From: Methylobacterium frigidaeris
GTDB taxonomy: Bacteria; Pseudomonadota; Alphaproteobacteria; Rhizobiales; Beijerinckiaceae
Assembly: GCF_022179185.1 (NCBI RefSeq)
Contig: NZ_BPQJ01000012.1
Coordinates: forward strand, 136,559-195,441
DNA length: 58,883 nucleotides
Direction of reading: 5' to 3'
Below, piece after piece: positions 19,278 through 28,253 of the stretch (positions are counted from its first letter, which is position 1; every line of letters begins with the position of its first letter). The notes below the pieces were generated by a model, which worked only from the letters and a program-made list of their open reading frames with translations, had not been told where the DNA came from and did not search any database. A program made the position numbers and the translations under genes.

Positions 19278-20212
19278 CGCGGGAGGAGCACTGGGCGCTG
19301 TGGCGGGGTGACCCACGCGCCACGCCGTTCCAGTCTCCGGCCTGGCTGGAGGCCTGGTGGACGCACCTGGGCGGCGGGATGCGCCTTGATGCGGAGGTGC
19401 GCGATCCCAGCGGGCTCGTGGCGGCGCTGCCGCTGTTCGTATGGCAGGACGGCGGGGTGCGCCGGCTCGTGCCGGTCGGGGCCGGGCACAGCGACTACTG
19501 CGACGCGCTGGCGCTGCCGGGCACGGATATGGAGCGGCTATGGGGAGAGATCCTCGGCTCGTCTGAGTGCTGGGACGAGGTGCTGCTGCCCGACCTGCGG
19601 GTCGACTCGCCCCTGCTCGGCTCGGTGCCCAGCGGGTGGGTGGCGATCGACGAGGAAACGGAGACCTGCCCGGTGCTGCGGCTGCCACGGGAGGGCTCGC
19701 CGCTCGCGGCGCTAACGCGGACGCAGCGCCGCAAGGTGGTGCACGACCGCCACCGGGCCGGGCGTCTGGGCGGGGTCGAGGAGGAGCTGGTGGCCGCCGA
19801 GCAGGTCGGGGAGGTAGTGGAGACTCTGTTTGAGCTTCACCGGACCCGGTGGGAGCGTGTCGGCCAGCCCGGGGTGCTCTGGGATCCCCGCGTGCTGGCG
19901 TTCCACCGGGGGGCAGCGCCGGCGCTGGCGAGCGCCGGGCTGCTGCGGATGTCGGTTGTGCGCCATGACGGGGCGATCGTGGCGGTGGTATACGGGTTGG
20001 CGGACACCCGGCAATGGTACTCCTACATCAACGCCGTCGATCTGAGCGTGAGCGGGCAGAGTTTCGGCACGTTGGCGTTCGCGTGCCTGATCGAGGCAGC
20101 GGCGGCAGCGGGGGCGGGCGAGTTTCACTTCCTGCGCGGAGAGGAGGCTTACAAGTACCAGTGGGGCGCGGAGCCGCGCCGCACGGTGAGGCGCGTGGTG
20201 CGGCGGAGCTGA
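19274..20212 (+). CDS. CelD/BcsL-like GNAT acetyltransferase
   Basis: The 312-residue protein resembles the CelD-like GNAT group (acetyltransferases linked to exopolysaccharide synthesis). It has FQSPAWLEAWWTHLG at the start, TRTQRRKVVHDRHRAG in the middle and a C-terminal GNAT half with FHFLRGEEAYKYQWG, the typical ending of the family. It is predicted to be cytoplasmic. The GTG start overlaps the previous gene's TGA (GTGA), making a three-gene coupled operon with the glycosyltransferase and methyltransferase. The most likely joint role is making or decorating a surface glycan; this is inference from neighbours. Confidence 0.78.
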   Translation: MTREEHWALWRGDPRATPFQSPAWLEAWWTHLGGGMRLDAEVRDPSGLVAALPLFVWQDGGVRRLVPVGAGHSDYCDALALPGTDMERLWGEILGSSECWDEVLLPDLRVDSPLLGSVPSGWVAIDEETETCPVLRLPREGSPLAALTRTQRRKVVHDRHRAGRLGGVEEELVAAEQVGEVVETLFELHRTRWERVGQPGVLWDPRVLAFHRGAAPALASAGLLRMSVVRHDGAIVAVVYGLADTRQWYSYINAVDLSVSGQSFGTLAFACLIEAAAAAGAGEFHFLRGEEAYKYQWGAEPRRTVRRVVRRS

Positions 20213-20359
20213 GAAGAGTTCCTCGGGCATCTTCGTGCTTGGTGGAGGCGATGATATGAGGAGCACGCGCCCGCCGCTGGCTCCATACGCCATCCTTACG
20301 CGAACCGAGCGGAGAGGGCGAGGAACGGCCACCACGGACCGTTCCACCCCCTCCCGCCG

Positions 20360-20661
20360 CCGGCAGCCCGCCGAACCGGCGCTGCCGGCCACGGAACGCC
20401 GTCATCGCCGCGGCAAGCTCCGCCTCGCGGAAATCCGGCCAGGGGCAGGGCGTGAAGTGCAATTCGGCACAGGCGCTCTCCCAGAGCAGGAAATCGGAGA
20501 GGCGCTGCTCGCCGCTGTTGCGGATCACGAGGTCGACCTCCGGGGCGCCGTCGGGGGCGACGAGGCGGCCGAACTCCTCACAGGTGGTGTCGGGCCCGGC
20601 CGTGCGGGCTGCGGCCAGGATCGCGTCCCGGGCCGAGTGGTCGAGGGCGATGCGCAGTGCA
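20360..20661 (-). pseudogene. C-terminal remnant of undecaprenyl diphosphate synthase
   Basis: About 100 codons match the C-terminal third of UppS: LRIALDHSARDAILAAAR, then VDLVIRNSGEQRLSDFLLWE, CPWPDFREAEL and the end RRFGGL. UppS condenses isopentenyl units to the 55-carbon lipid carrier for cell wall synthesis. The N-terminal two thirds, with the catalytic Asp, are missing, and the frame runs past the normal end without a stop into the end of the acetyltransferase gene. Just before the homology the same frame reads LSRHLQVLEEAGLVEH, which looks like an ArsR recognition helix, so the remnant may be fused to a piece of another lost gene. Confidence 0.7.
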
Positions 20662-20715
20662 GGCGGGTGCTCCACCAGGCCGGCCTCCTCCAGCACCTGG
20701 AGGTGGCGGCTGAGA

Positions 20716-21101
20716 TTACAGCGACTCCGGAGCAAGGCGCGCCAGCACCGGGAGCAGCAACGCCCCGGCGACTCCGGGCGGCAGGAACGCCTCGACGGCG
20801 TTGAGGATCATCGCGTCGGCGAGGCCCGGATGGTGCCGGCGGCGCGCCCGCATCTCGGCCCCGATCACCGCCACGAAGAGGAGCGCGGTGGCGATCCAGC
20901 CGGAGAGAAAGGTGAGGGCCGGGCGGTCGGATCGTCGAGGACGAGTGCCTGCAGGCTCGCGGTGGCGAGAGCCGGGGCGCCCGTGAGGGCGAGCGCGGAG
21001 GGGCCGCAGCCCTGGAAGGCGGTACCGGCGGCGACCTGGCTTCGGATCGCCACGATGTCGGCCAAGACCCTGTCGAGGTCGGCCCGGTCGAGGTCACGCA
21101 T
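20716..21101 (-). pseudogene. Frameshifted gene for a small membrane protein
   Basis: The frame from the ATG at 21101 reads MRDLDRADLDRVLADIVAIR and is coherent to VLDDPTAR. It then becomes Ser/Pro/Arg-rich. Shifting by one base near 20920 restores a membrane protein (ALTFLSGWIATALLFVAVIG, then LADAMILNAVEAFLPPGVAG) that ends with the TAA at 20716. A single-base indel is therefore the simplest explanation. The tail also appears truncated. I recognise it only as a conserved small membrane protein of this bacterial group. It lies directly upstream of the UppS remnant on the same strand. Confidence 0.65.
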
Positions 21102-21194
21102 CGGGGAGCTCGCATCAACTTTCTGATGCAAGGCACGCGAATGCGCAAAGCCGCGCAAGCGGATTCGGGCGGTCTCGCGACCGCCCGACCGCGC

Positions 21195-22433
21195 CTACCG
21201 GTTGGCCCGCGCCAGGGCTGCGTGGAGCAGGAGATTCACGCCCGGCAGGGTCGGCTCCAGGGCGATGTCCTCGGCCTCGTTGTGGGTGATGCCGTCCCGG
21301 CAGGGGGTGAAGATCATGCAGGCCGGGGCGACCCGGGCGACGTGGTAGGCGTCGTGGCCGGCCTGGGAGCGCAGGTCCATGGTCGGGACGCCGAGGCGGT
21401 CCGCGGTCTCGCGCAGGAGGCCGATCAGCCCGTCATCGAAGGAGAAGACGCCGAAGCCCCATTCCTCGGCGATGGAGATCTGCGTGAGCGAGCGGGCGGC
21501 GCAGTCGGGCAGGGCGGCGCGCAAGGACGCCTTCATGGTCTCGAGGGTCTCCAGCTTCGGCGCCCGCATGTCGATGAACAGCTCGGCGTATTCCGACAGG
21601 GTGCCGGGCAGGTTCGGCACCAGGTCGAGCCGGGCGGCGGTGGCCTTGGCGTCGGTGTCGGCATGCGCCCAGCCGATATCGTTGACCGCCACCGCCACCA
21701 TGGCGGCGCCGACGAGCGCGTTGTGGCGCTCGCTCATCGGGGTCGGGCCGGTATGGGCGGTGGCGCCCTCGACGGCGATGCGCATGCCGCAGCTCGGATA
21801 GCCGCCGGTGACGATGCCGACCGGCACGCCCGCCCGGTCGAGGGCCGGGCCCTGCTCGATATGCAGCTCGAAATAGGCGTCGATGGTGCGGCCGCCGACG
21901 GGTTCGGGTCCGCGATAGCCGATGCCGTCGAGGGCGTCGCCGAAGCGGATCCCGTCGCGGTCGCGCCGGTTCTCGACCCAGTCCGGCGTCGCCTGGCCGG
22001 ACCAGGCCAGCGAGCACAGCATCGGCGGCGAGAAGCGCGCGCCCTCCTCGTTGGTCCAGTTCACCACCTCGATGCTGCGGCGCGTCGCGATCCCGAGGTC
22101 GTCGAGGGTCCGTAAGACCTCCAGCCCCGCGAGCACGCCGAGGATGCCGTCGAAGCGCCCGCCGGCCCATTGCGTGTCGAGGTGGCTGCCGATCACCACC
22201 GGCGGCAGGTCGGGTTCGAGCCCATCGCGCCGCAGCACCATGTTGCCGAGCCCGTCGATGGTGAGGGGATAACCGCCTTCGGCCGCCCAGGCCTTGAGCT
22301 GGTCGCGCATCACCCGGTCCGGCTCGGTCAGGGTCAGGCGCCGCAGGCCCCCCCGGGGCCCGGTGCCGATGCCGGCCGATACCATCAGGGTGTCCCAGAG
22401 CCGGTTGCCGTTCACGGAGAGGTTGGTGGTCAT
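21195..22433 (-). CDS. M20-family carbamoylase/hydantoinase (allantoate amidohydrolase type)
   Basis: The 412-residue protein is a zinc-dependent amidase that hydrolyses N-carbamoyl amino acids, ureidoglycolate or allantoate. The M20 metal ligands are visible: His in GSHLDTQWAGGRFDG (His84, Asp95), the catalytic and bridging Glu in NWTNEEGARF (about residues 129-130), His in ELHIEQGP and a C-terminal His in THNEAEDIA. The lid domain is present (VEGATAHTGPTPM). The exact substrate among allantoate, beta-ureidopropionate and N-carbamoyl amino acids cannot be told from sequence. It is followed after about 100 bases by a same-strand nitronate monooxygenase gene, which lies upstream in transcription. 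Confidence 0.87.
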   Translation of the reverse strand: MTTNLSVNGNRLWDTLMVSAGIGTGPRGGLRRLTLTEPDRVMRDQLKAWAAEGGYPLTIDGLGNMVLRRDGLEPDLPPVVIGSHLDTQWAGGRFDGILGVLAGLEVLRTLDDLGIATRRSIEVVNWTNEEGARFSPPMLCSLAWSGQATPDWVENRRDRDGIRFGDALDGIGYRGPEPVGGRTIDAYFELHIEQGPALDRAGVPVGIVTGGYPSCGMRIAVEGATAHTGPTPMSERHNALVGAAMVAVAVNDIGWAHADTDAKATAARLDLVPNLPGTLSEYAELFIDMRAPKLETLETMKASLRAALPDCAARSLTQISIAEEWGFGVFSFDDGLIGLLRETADRLGVPTMDLRSQAGHDAYHVARVAPACMIFTPCRDGITHNEAEDIALEPTLPGVNLLLHAALARANR

Positions 22434-22541
22434 CGCTCAGGCCTCACGCATTACGTCGGGGGATTGCGCGCGCCAGGATGCGAGGGCCGTGCCGGACGGA
22501 CAAGCGCTGGATGCAGGGGTGGGGCGTGCGGGAGGGCGCTA

Positions 22542-23489
22542 TCAAAGCCGCGCCCGCGCCGCCGCGTATTCGGCCTTCAGCCGGTCGATCACCACGGCGG
22601 TCGGTGGCGCGTCGTCGATGGTGCCGACGCCCTGGCCGGCGCCCCAGATGTCGCGCCAGGCCTTGGTGGTGCCCGAGCCGAAATTCATCTTGGTCTTGTC
22701 GACCTCCGGGAGCGCATTGGGGTCGAGGCCGGCGGCGGTCACGCTGGGCTTGAGGTAGTTGCCGGGCACGCCGGTGAAGTAGGGGGTGTAGAGGACGTCG
22801 GCGGCCGTCGTGCCGACGATCATCTCCTTGTAGGCCGGCGCGGCATTGGCCTCCTGCGTGGCGATGAAGCGGGTGCCCATATAGGCGAGGTCCGCCCCCA
22901 TCGCCTGGGCGGCGAGGATCGCGTCGCCGGTGGTGATCGCGCCGGACAGGATCAGCGGCCCGTCGTAGAAGCGCCGCACCTCGCCAACGAGGGCGAAGGG
23001 CGAGAGCGTGCCGGCATGTCCCCCGGCTCCGGCGCACACCAGGATCAGCCCGTCGACGCCAGCCTCCAGCGCCTTCTCGGCGTGGCGCACGGTGGTCACG
23101 TCGTGGAAGACGAGTCCGCCCCAGCCATGCACCGCCGAGACCACCGCGTCGGGGGCGCGCAGCGACGTGATGATGATCGGCACCCTATGCTTCCCACAGA
23201 CCATCAGGTCGTGCTCCAGCCGGTCGTTCGAGGCGTGGATGATCTGGTTGACGGCGTACGGCGCGACGATCCGGTCGGGATCCGTCGCCTTGGCTTCTTC
23301 GAGCGCCGCAGTGATCCGGGTCAGCCACTCGTCCAGCGCCTCCTTGGGCCGGGCGTTGAGGGCCGGGAACGAGCCGACGATACCGTTCACGCACTGGGCG
23401 ATGACCAGCTCCGGCCCCGAGACGATGAACATCGGCGAGGCGATCACCGGGAGGGCGAGGGCGTGGCGGAGGCTCTCGGGCAGTGACAT
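22542..23489 (-). CDS. Nitronate monooxygenase (2-nitropropane dioxygenase-like)
   Basis: The 315-residue flavoprotein has the nitronate monooxygenase TIM barrel: LPVIASPMFIVSGPELVIAQ at the start, the FMN-binding GVDGLILVCAGAGGHAG near the middle, and GPLILSGAITTGDAILAAQAMGADL, in which the phosphate site lies. Such enzymes oxidise alkyl nitronates using FMN and oxygen, although many members have other NAD(P)H-dependent activity. The ATG at 23489 is chosen because homology begins at SLPESLRHAL; upstream in-frame codons are not conserved in character. Confidence 0.85.
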   Translation of the reverse strand: MSLPESLRHALALPVIASPMFIVSGPELVIAQCVNGIVGSFPALNARPKEALDEWLTRITAALEEAKATDPDRIVAPYAVNQIIHASNDRLEHDLMVCGKHRVPIIITSLRAPDAVVSAVHGWGGLVFHDVTTVRHAEKALEAGVDGLILVCAGAGGHAGTLSPFALVGEVRRFYDGPLILSGAITTGDAILAAQAMGADLAYMGTRFIATQEANAAPAYKEMIVGTTAADVLYTPYFTGVPGNYLKPSVTAAGLDPNALPEVDKTKMNFGSGTTKAWRDIWGAGQGVGTIDDAPPTAVVIDRLKAEYAAARARL

Positions 23490-23847
23490 CGGCGGCGTGG
23501 CTCCCAGGGCATTGTTGGGGCTCGGCATTGCACCGGCTGCCAGCACGGTCAACGGCCGACTCGGCAATGCCGGGGCCGATTACCGCGGGACGGTAGGCCT
23601 GTGAACCGAGGCGTCCTCAAGCCACAATCCGATAGACCTATGGTGCACCGTACCACGGCCGACGATGCACGCTCAGATGCGATCTTCAACCCGATCTTGG
23701 GCCTGCTGTTCTCGACCACCCGAGTACGACCACGATTGGCACGAACATAGATCGCCAACGTATCACTATTTCGGTACATTGGTGAATGTCAAATCTATAT
23801 CAACCCAATGATACGCATCGCTCGGCTGAGAAACAGCAGGACAGAAA
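23490..23847. other. Intergenic stretch, falling GC content
   Basis: These 358 bases lie between the nitronate monooxygenase promoter side and the 3' end of the AT-rich gene. GC falls sharply towards 23,850. I see no coding frame or RNA structure. The right half probably belongs to the same foreign segment as the WcbI-like gene. Confidence 0.5.
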
Positions 23848-24777
23848 CTAGATCAAACTCAAAAAATCGATAGTACCATAATCATGCAATACAAGCCGCC
23901 CTTGGTGACTTGAGCCCAAATCGTCCCTTCCAACAGCATCGAAGGCATCAAACTCCCGACTAATCATTTGGTAAAGATTATATGTACTGACAGGATCATC
24001 TCCCACAGTACCCGGCTTGAAATTATATGATCCAGGATATTTAAGATTCAAATGCATACTTATTTCAGGATATACTGGAAATATCGCCGAACCAGCGAGA
24101 TAGTTCATCGAAAATAGCGCACCTTTATGGAAGCCGCTTTGCTTAATATCTAAATTATGCTCCAACCAAGCGGAAATTCTTTGGCAGTATAAATCAAACA
24201 TAAAAGATGTTGGATGATTAACAGAGAAAAAGGTAGGATGTTCGCGATAATTTTCCTGTAAAATATCCGAAAATTGCACGTCTATATTTTGCTCACGCAG
24301 CTTAAGTTCTTCGATCGATTTTTCCGCAACATCAAAATAACCGATTATCTTATATACTTTCTCTGTATAAAGCCTGAAGGCCTCGGCCACATTGTATCCG
24401 CGCAAATATGCCAGCAACGCGAGCTTGCTGTGATAATCGCCGAGCGGCCCATCGACTCTCTTTGATAGTCCGCCGATATACGTCAAATCAGGATGGAGGC
24501 CAGAAAAATACATGTTTGCGATACGAACTAATTTGGTGCTTTTTACGTAATTACCTATTTTTTCCGATGAAATTTCTTCGTACTGGTCCGACAGAGGAAC
24601 AGTCAGAACAACATCATATTTATCAATATTAGATACAAGATTGTTGATATGATCTTTGTTGTCGTGCGGGAGAAGATGGACTCCGAACCCATCGAAGACG
24701 ATGTCATCAGAATACATGCTCATCATGTGCTTGATAGGCTGGATTTGACAATTGCTAATTACAAGCCCACGTCTCAT
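23848..24777 (-). CDS. WcbI-like polysaccharide biosynthesis protein, AT-rich
   Basis: The 309-residue protein starts RRGLVISNCQIQPIKHMM, matching the N-terminal GNCQ-type motif of WcbI, a capsule-associated putative acetyltransferase with an SGNH-like fold. WcbI in Burkholderia acts in capsule assembly and binds coenzyme A. The gene is rich in A and T (many AAA, ATT, TAT and AAT codons: Lys, Ile, Tyr and Asn are common), unlike every neighbour, which points to recent horizontal transfer. It sits alone, without other capsule genes. The ATG at 24777 is used because codons upstream return to GC-rich, Arg-rich sequence that overlaps the flanking region. Confidence 0.7.
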   Translation of the reverse strand: MRRGLVISNCQIQPIKHMMSMYSDDIVFDGFGVHLLPHDNKDHINNLVSNIDKYDVVLTVPLSDQYEEISSEKIGNYVKSTKLVRIANMYFSGLHPDLTYIGGLSKRVDGPLGDYHSKLALLAYLRGYNVAEAFRLYTEKVYKIIGYFDVAEKSIEELKLREQNIDVQFSDILQENYREHPTFFSVNHPTSFMFDLYCQRISAWLEHNLDIKQSGFHKGALFSMNYLAGSAIFPVYPEISMHLNLKYPGSYNFKPGTVGDDPVSTYNLYQMISREFDAFDAVGRDDLGSSHQGRLVLHDYGTIDFLSLI

Positions 24778-25040
24778 ATCAAACTCCCTTGTTGCAGGAT
24801 CACGTTTCTTAACCGCTCTTCGGCTCAGGGCACGATCTGATGCTCCTGCGGCCGAATGGCTACGCGGCGGACACGCACAGAATCGGCGAGACCGTAAGCA
24901 CGCAGCCCTTGCAAGGGCACGTAGCATGCAGGCTGCTCGCCGTCATCGCAGCCGCGACCCCATCCTGGCTCGGCCCGAGCCAAGCCTTTAGATGCGTTGA
25001 AAGTGCGATAGATGCAGCTTTGGACGTCAGGAGGCACCGC

Positions 25041-26261
25041 ATGCAGGCTGAGATCGGAACCCCGGAGGCGGTCGGCCTCTCTTCGGAGCGGCTGGAGCGG
25101 ATCGTCCCGTGGATGCGGGGCTACGTCGAGGCCGGCAAGCTGCCGGGCCTGTCGGTGACCGTGGCCCGCCGCGGGCAGGTGGTGTTCTCCCGCTCGGCGG
25201 GCCTGCGCGACCTCGCCCGCGGCCTGCCGATGGACGACGACACCATCGTGCGCATCTACTCGATGACGAAGCCGCTGACCTCGGTGGCGATCCTGATGCT
25301 GTACGAGGAGGGCAGGTTCCAGCTCGACGATCCCATCACCCGCTTCCTGCCGGAGTTCCGGAACATGCGGGTGCTCGTCGGCGGCAGCCGGGCCAAGCCC
25401 GAGACGGTGCCGGCGGAACGCGACATCACCTTCCGCGACCTCCTCACCCACACGTCCGGCCTCACCTACGGCTTCATGGACGCGACGCTGGTCGACCGGA
25501 TGTACCGGGAGGAGGGCGTCGACTTCCAGACCGCCGAGACCTCTCTCGCCGACGTGGTGGCGAAGGCCGCCGGCCTGCCGCTGCTGGCGCAGCCCGGGGC
25601 GGAGTGGAACTACAGCATCGCCACCGACGTGCTCGGCCATCTCGTGGCGGTCATATCGGGTCAGCCCTTCGACGCCTTCCTGCGCGAGCGGATCATCCGG
25701 CCGCTGGGCATGGTCGACACCGACTTCCACGTGCCGCCAGAGAAGATCGCCCGATTCGCCTCGAACTACGCGCTGGGCGAGGGCGGCCGGCTGACGCTGA
25801 TCGACGATGCCCGCGAGGGCCGCTACGCGAAGCCCCGCAGCGTACCCTCGGGCGGCGGCGGCCTGGTCTCGACGGCGTCCGACTACGCCCGGTTCTGCCG
25901 CTTCATGCTCGGCGGGGGCGCGCTCGACGGCGTGCGGCTCCTCGGCCGCAAGACCGTGGCGCTGATGACCGCCAACCACCTGCGCGGCGACCTCGCCGAT
26001 ATGGGCCAGCCGCGCTTCTCGGAATCGAGCTACAGCGGCATCGGCTTCGGCCTCGGCGTCTCGGTGATGCTGGATCCGGCCAAGGCCCAGATCCTCGGCA
26101 CCCCGGGCGAGGTCGCCTGGGGCGGGGCGGCCTCGACGGCGTTCTGGATCGACCCCGCCGAGGACCTGTTCGTGATCCTGCTGACGCAGCTCATGCCGTC
26201 CTCGACCTGGCCGATCCGGCGCGAGCTGCGGGTGCTCACCTACGCGGCGCTCATAGAGTGA
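25041..26261 (+). CDS. Serine hydrolase, class C beta-lactamase/esterase fold
   Basis: The 406-residue protein has the serine beta-lactamase-like fold shared by esterase EstB and D-aminopeptidases. The nucleophile is in SMTK (Ser74, Lys77), the Tyr-containing second motif lies in EWNYSIATDVLGHL, and WGGAASTAFW takes the place of the KTG box. No signal peptide is seen, so it is probably a cytoplasmic esterase or amidase; antibiotic hydrolysis is unlikely. The ATG at 25041 has an excellent AGGAGG site at 25030-25035, which decides the start against the longer in-frame options. Confidence 0.87.
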   Translation: MQAEIGTPEAVGLSSERLERIVPWMRGYVEAGKLPGLSVTVARRGQVVFSRSAGLRDLARGLPMDDDTIVRIYSMTKPLTSVAILMLYEEGRFQLDDPITRFLPEFRNMRVLVGGSRAKPETVPAERDITFRDLLTHTSGLTYGFMDATLVDRMYREEGVDFQTAETSLADVVAKAAGLPLLAQPGAEWNYSIATDVLGHLVAVISGQPFDAFLRERIIRPLGMVDTDFHVPPEKIARFASNYALGEGGRLTLIDDAREGRYAKPRSVPSGGGGLVSTASDYARFCRFMLGGGALDGVRLLGRKTVALMTANHLRGDLADMGQPRFSESSYSGIGFGLGVSVMLDPAKAQILGTPGEVAWGGAASTAFWIDPAEDLFVILLTQLMPSSTWPIRRELRVLTYAALIE

Positions 26262-26285
26262 CCGCGGCGATGACCGGGTGGCCGC

Positions 26286-27074
26286 TCACGCCACCGCCCG
26301 GCGGTAGAGGTGCCAGGTGGCATGGCCGAGCACCGGCAGCACCACCGCGAGGCCGACGAACAGCGACAGCATGCCGATGACGAGCAGTCCCGCCACGATG
26401 GCGCCCCAGGCGAGCATCGTGCCGGGGTTCTCGCGCATCAGCGCCAGCGAGGTCTCGATCGCGGTGCCGGCATCCGCGTCCTTGTCGATGATGAGCGGGA
26501 TCGAGACCGCGCCCACCGCGAGCGCCAGGAGCGAGAAGGCCGCACCCACGAGGTTGCCGGTGAGGATCAGGACCCAGCCCCGCGGCGTGGTCAGCACGTC
26601 GTCGAGGAAGGCGAGCAGCGAGGGCTCGGTGACGCTGCCGTAGAGTGCCCAGTACAGCCCCATCGCGGCAGCGAGCCAGGCGAGGAAGATCAGCGCCAGC
26701 ACCACGCCGACCGCCGTCACCGCCTTGGCGGAGCGGCCGCGGAGGGGCGCGTAGGCGTCGGTCCAGGCGGCGGGCAGGCCCCATTCCCGCCGCCGGCTCA
26801 GCTCGTAGAGGCCGAGCGCCGCGAAGGGCCCGAGCAGCGCGAAGCCCGCGGCGAGGGGAAACAGGATCGGGATCAGGTCCTGCTCGAAGGTCGCGGCCGC
26901 GATGACCACGCCGGCGATCGGGTAGATCAGCACCACGAACAGCACGTGGGTCGGCATCGCCAGGAAGTCGTCGACGCCCCGCGACAGGGCGGCCTTGAGG
27001 TCCTGGATGCCGATCCGCCGCACGGCGGGGCGGGCGGCGGAGAAGCCGTGGGAGAGGGGGAACGAACTCGTCAT
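26286..27074 (-). CDS. DUF2189 integral membrane protein
   Basis: The 262-residue protein has about six membrane helices (for example HVLFVVLIYPIAGVVIAA, FPLAAGFALLGPFAALGLYE and ILTGNLVGAAFSLLALAVG) and matches DUF2189, a family of unknown function common in alphaproteobacteria. The N-terminal RRIGIQDLKAALSRGVDDF segment and the ending HATWHLYRRAV are characteristic. GGAGGA lies nine bases before the ATG at 27074. It converges on the serine hydrolase gene. Confidence 0.8.
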   Translation of the reverse strand: MTSSFPLSHGFSAARPAVRRIGIQDLKAALSRGVDDFLAMPTHVLFVVLIYPIAGVVIAAATFEQDLIPILFPLAAGFALLGPFAALGLYELSRRREWGLPAAWTDAYAPLRGRSAKAVTAVGVVLALIFLAWLAAAMGLYWALYGSVTEPSLLAFLDDVLTTPRGWVLILTGNLVGAAFSLLALAVGAVSIPLIIDKDADAGTAIETSLALMRENPGTMLAWGAIVAGLLVIGMLSLFVGLAVVLPVLGHATWHLYRRAVA

Positions 27075-27358
27075 CGCGTGTCCTCCGGGAGGAGACACCC
27101 GCGAGGGGGGGAGGCCGGGCCGCGTTCGGGCCGTCGTCTCGGCGGTCCTCAGGCGCCCGGTCCGGCCCGCACGGGCGCCGGACAGATCGGTCGCATCAGG
27201 TCTGGTCATCTCGTATCGGGCGGGGCGCTCCCACCTCACGATCGGGACGGTAGCGCGGGGCCGGCCGGCCCGCCAGGGGCTCCCGCGCACGATCGCGCGA
27301 CGGGAACCGGCCCGGGCCCGGGCCGGTTCGCCCAGTATCGGGACGAAGACGAGCCAGG

Positions 27359-28177
27359 ATGCCGGACCTCGCGCAGCACCGCGCCGCCTACGCGGCCCGC
27401 ATCGCCGCCCGGGCCGGCACCGACGATGCGGCGCTGATCCGCGCCTTCGCGCGGGTCCCCAGGGAGGCGTTCTGCGGCCCCGGCCCCTGGACGGTGTTCG
27501 GCGCGGACGGCGCCGGGACGGTCGCGGACCCGGCCGGGCTCTACCGCGACGTGCTGGTGTCCCTGCGACCGGAGGCCGGCCTCAACAACGGCGAGCCGAG
27601 CCTGCACGCGCTCTGCCTCGCGGCGGCCCGCCTGCGAGCGGGCGAGCGGGTGGTGCAGGTCGGGGCGGGCGGCGGTTACTACACCGCCATCCTGGCCGAA
27701 CTCGTCGGGCCTGCCGGCCGGGTCGACGCCTACGAAGTCGAGCCGGACCTCGCCGCGGCCGCCCGCGCCGCGCTCTCCGGCTACGAGCAGGTGGGGGTGC
27801 ACCCGCGCTCCGGGGCGGAAGCGCCGCTTCCTGCGGCCGACCTCGTGACGGTGGCAGCCGGCGCCACGGCACCGCTGCCGGTCTGGCTCGACGCGCTCGA
27901 TCCCGGCGGCCGCCTGCTGGTGCCGCTCACCGCCGACCGGGGCGGGGGCGGGATGCTGCTGGCAACCCGTCCCGCGGACGAGGACGGCGCGTGGCCGGCC
28001 CGCTTCCTGTCACCGGTGAGCTTCGTGCCCTGCGCGGGCGCCCGCAGGCCCGAGGAGGCCGCCCGCCTCGGGCCTGCGTTCCGCGACCGGGACTGGCGCG
28101 GGGTGAGCAGGCTTCATCGGGGCGGGCCGCCGGGACCAAGGGCCTTCGTGGCGGGGGAGGGGTGGTGGCTGGAGTGA
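27359..28177 (+). CDS. Protein-L-isoaspartate O-methyltransferase-like protein
   Basis: The 272-residue protein resembles the PCMT family. It has the opening helix ARAGTDDAALIRAFARVPRE (residues about 18-37) with AFCGP, and the SAM-binding motif RVVQVGAGGGYYTAIL at about residues 96-112. Acidic residues in VDAYEVEPDL match the ribose-binding position. The usual PCMT catalytic Ser/Thr region (SQP) is replaced by NNGEP, so substrate may differ from isoaspartyl proteins. The last 80 residues are variable. Protein repair is the family role; here it is tentative. Confidence 0.7.
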   Translation: MPDLAQHRAAYAARIAARAGTDDAALIRAFARVPREAFCGPGPWTVFGADGAGTVADPAGLYRDVLVSLRPEAGLNNGEPSLHALCLAAARLRAGERVVQVGAGGGYYTAILAELVGPAGRVDAYEVEPDLAAAARAALSGYEQVGVHPRSGAEAPLPAADLVTVAAGATAPLPVWLDALDPGGRLLVPLTADRGGGGMLLATRPADEDGAWPARFLSPVSFVPCAGARRPEEAARLGPAFRDRDWRGVSRLHRGGPPGPRAFVAGEGWWLE

Positions 28178-28253
28178 GGGCCGTGGCCCCGGGGTGCCGC
28201 ACCGCCCGCTTCCACGCTACAAGGGGCCACCTTCGTCTCATCCAAGGCCGATC

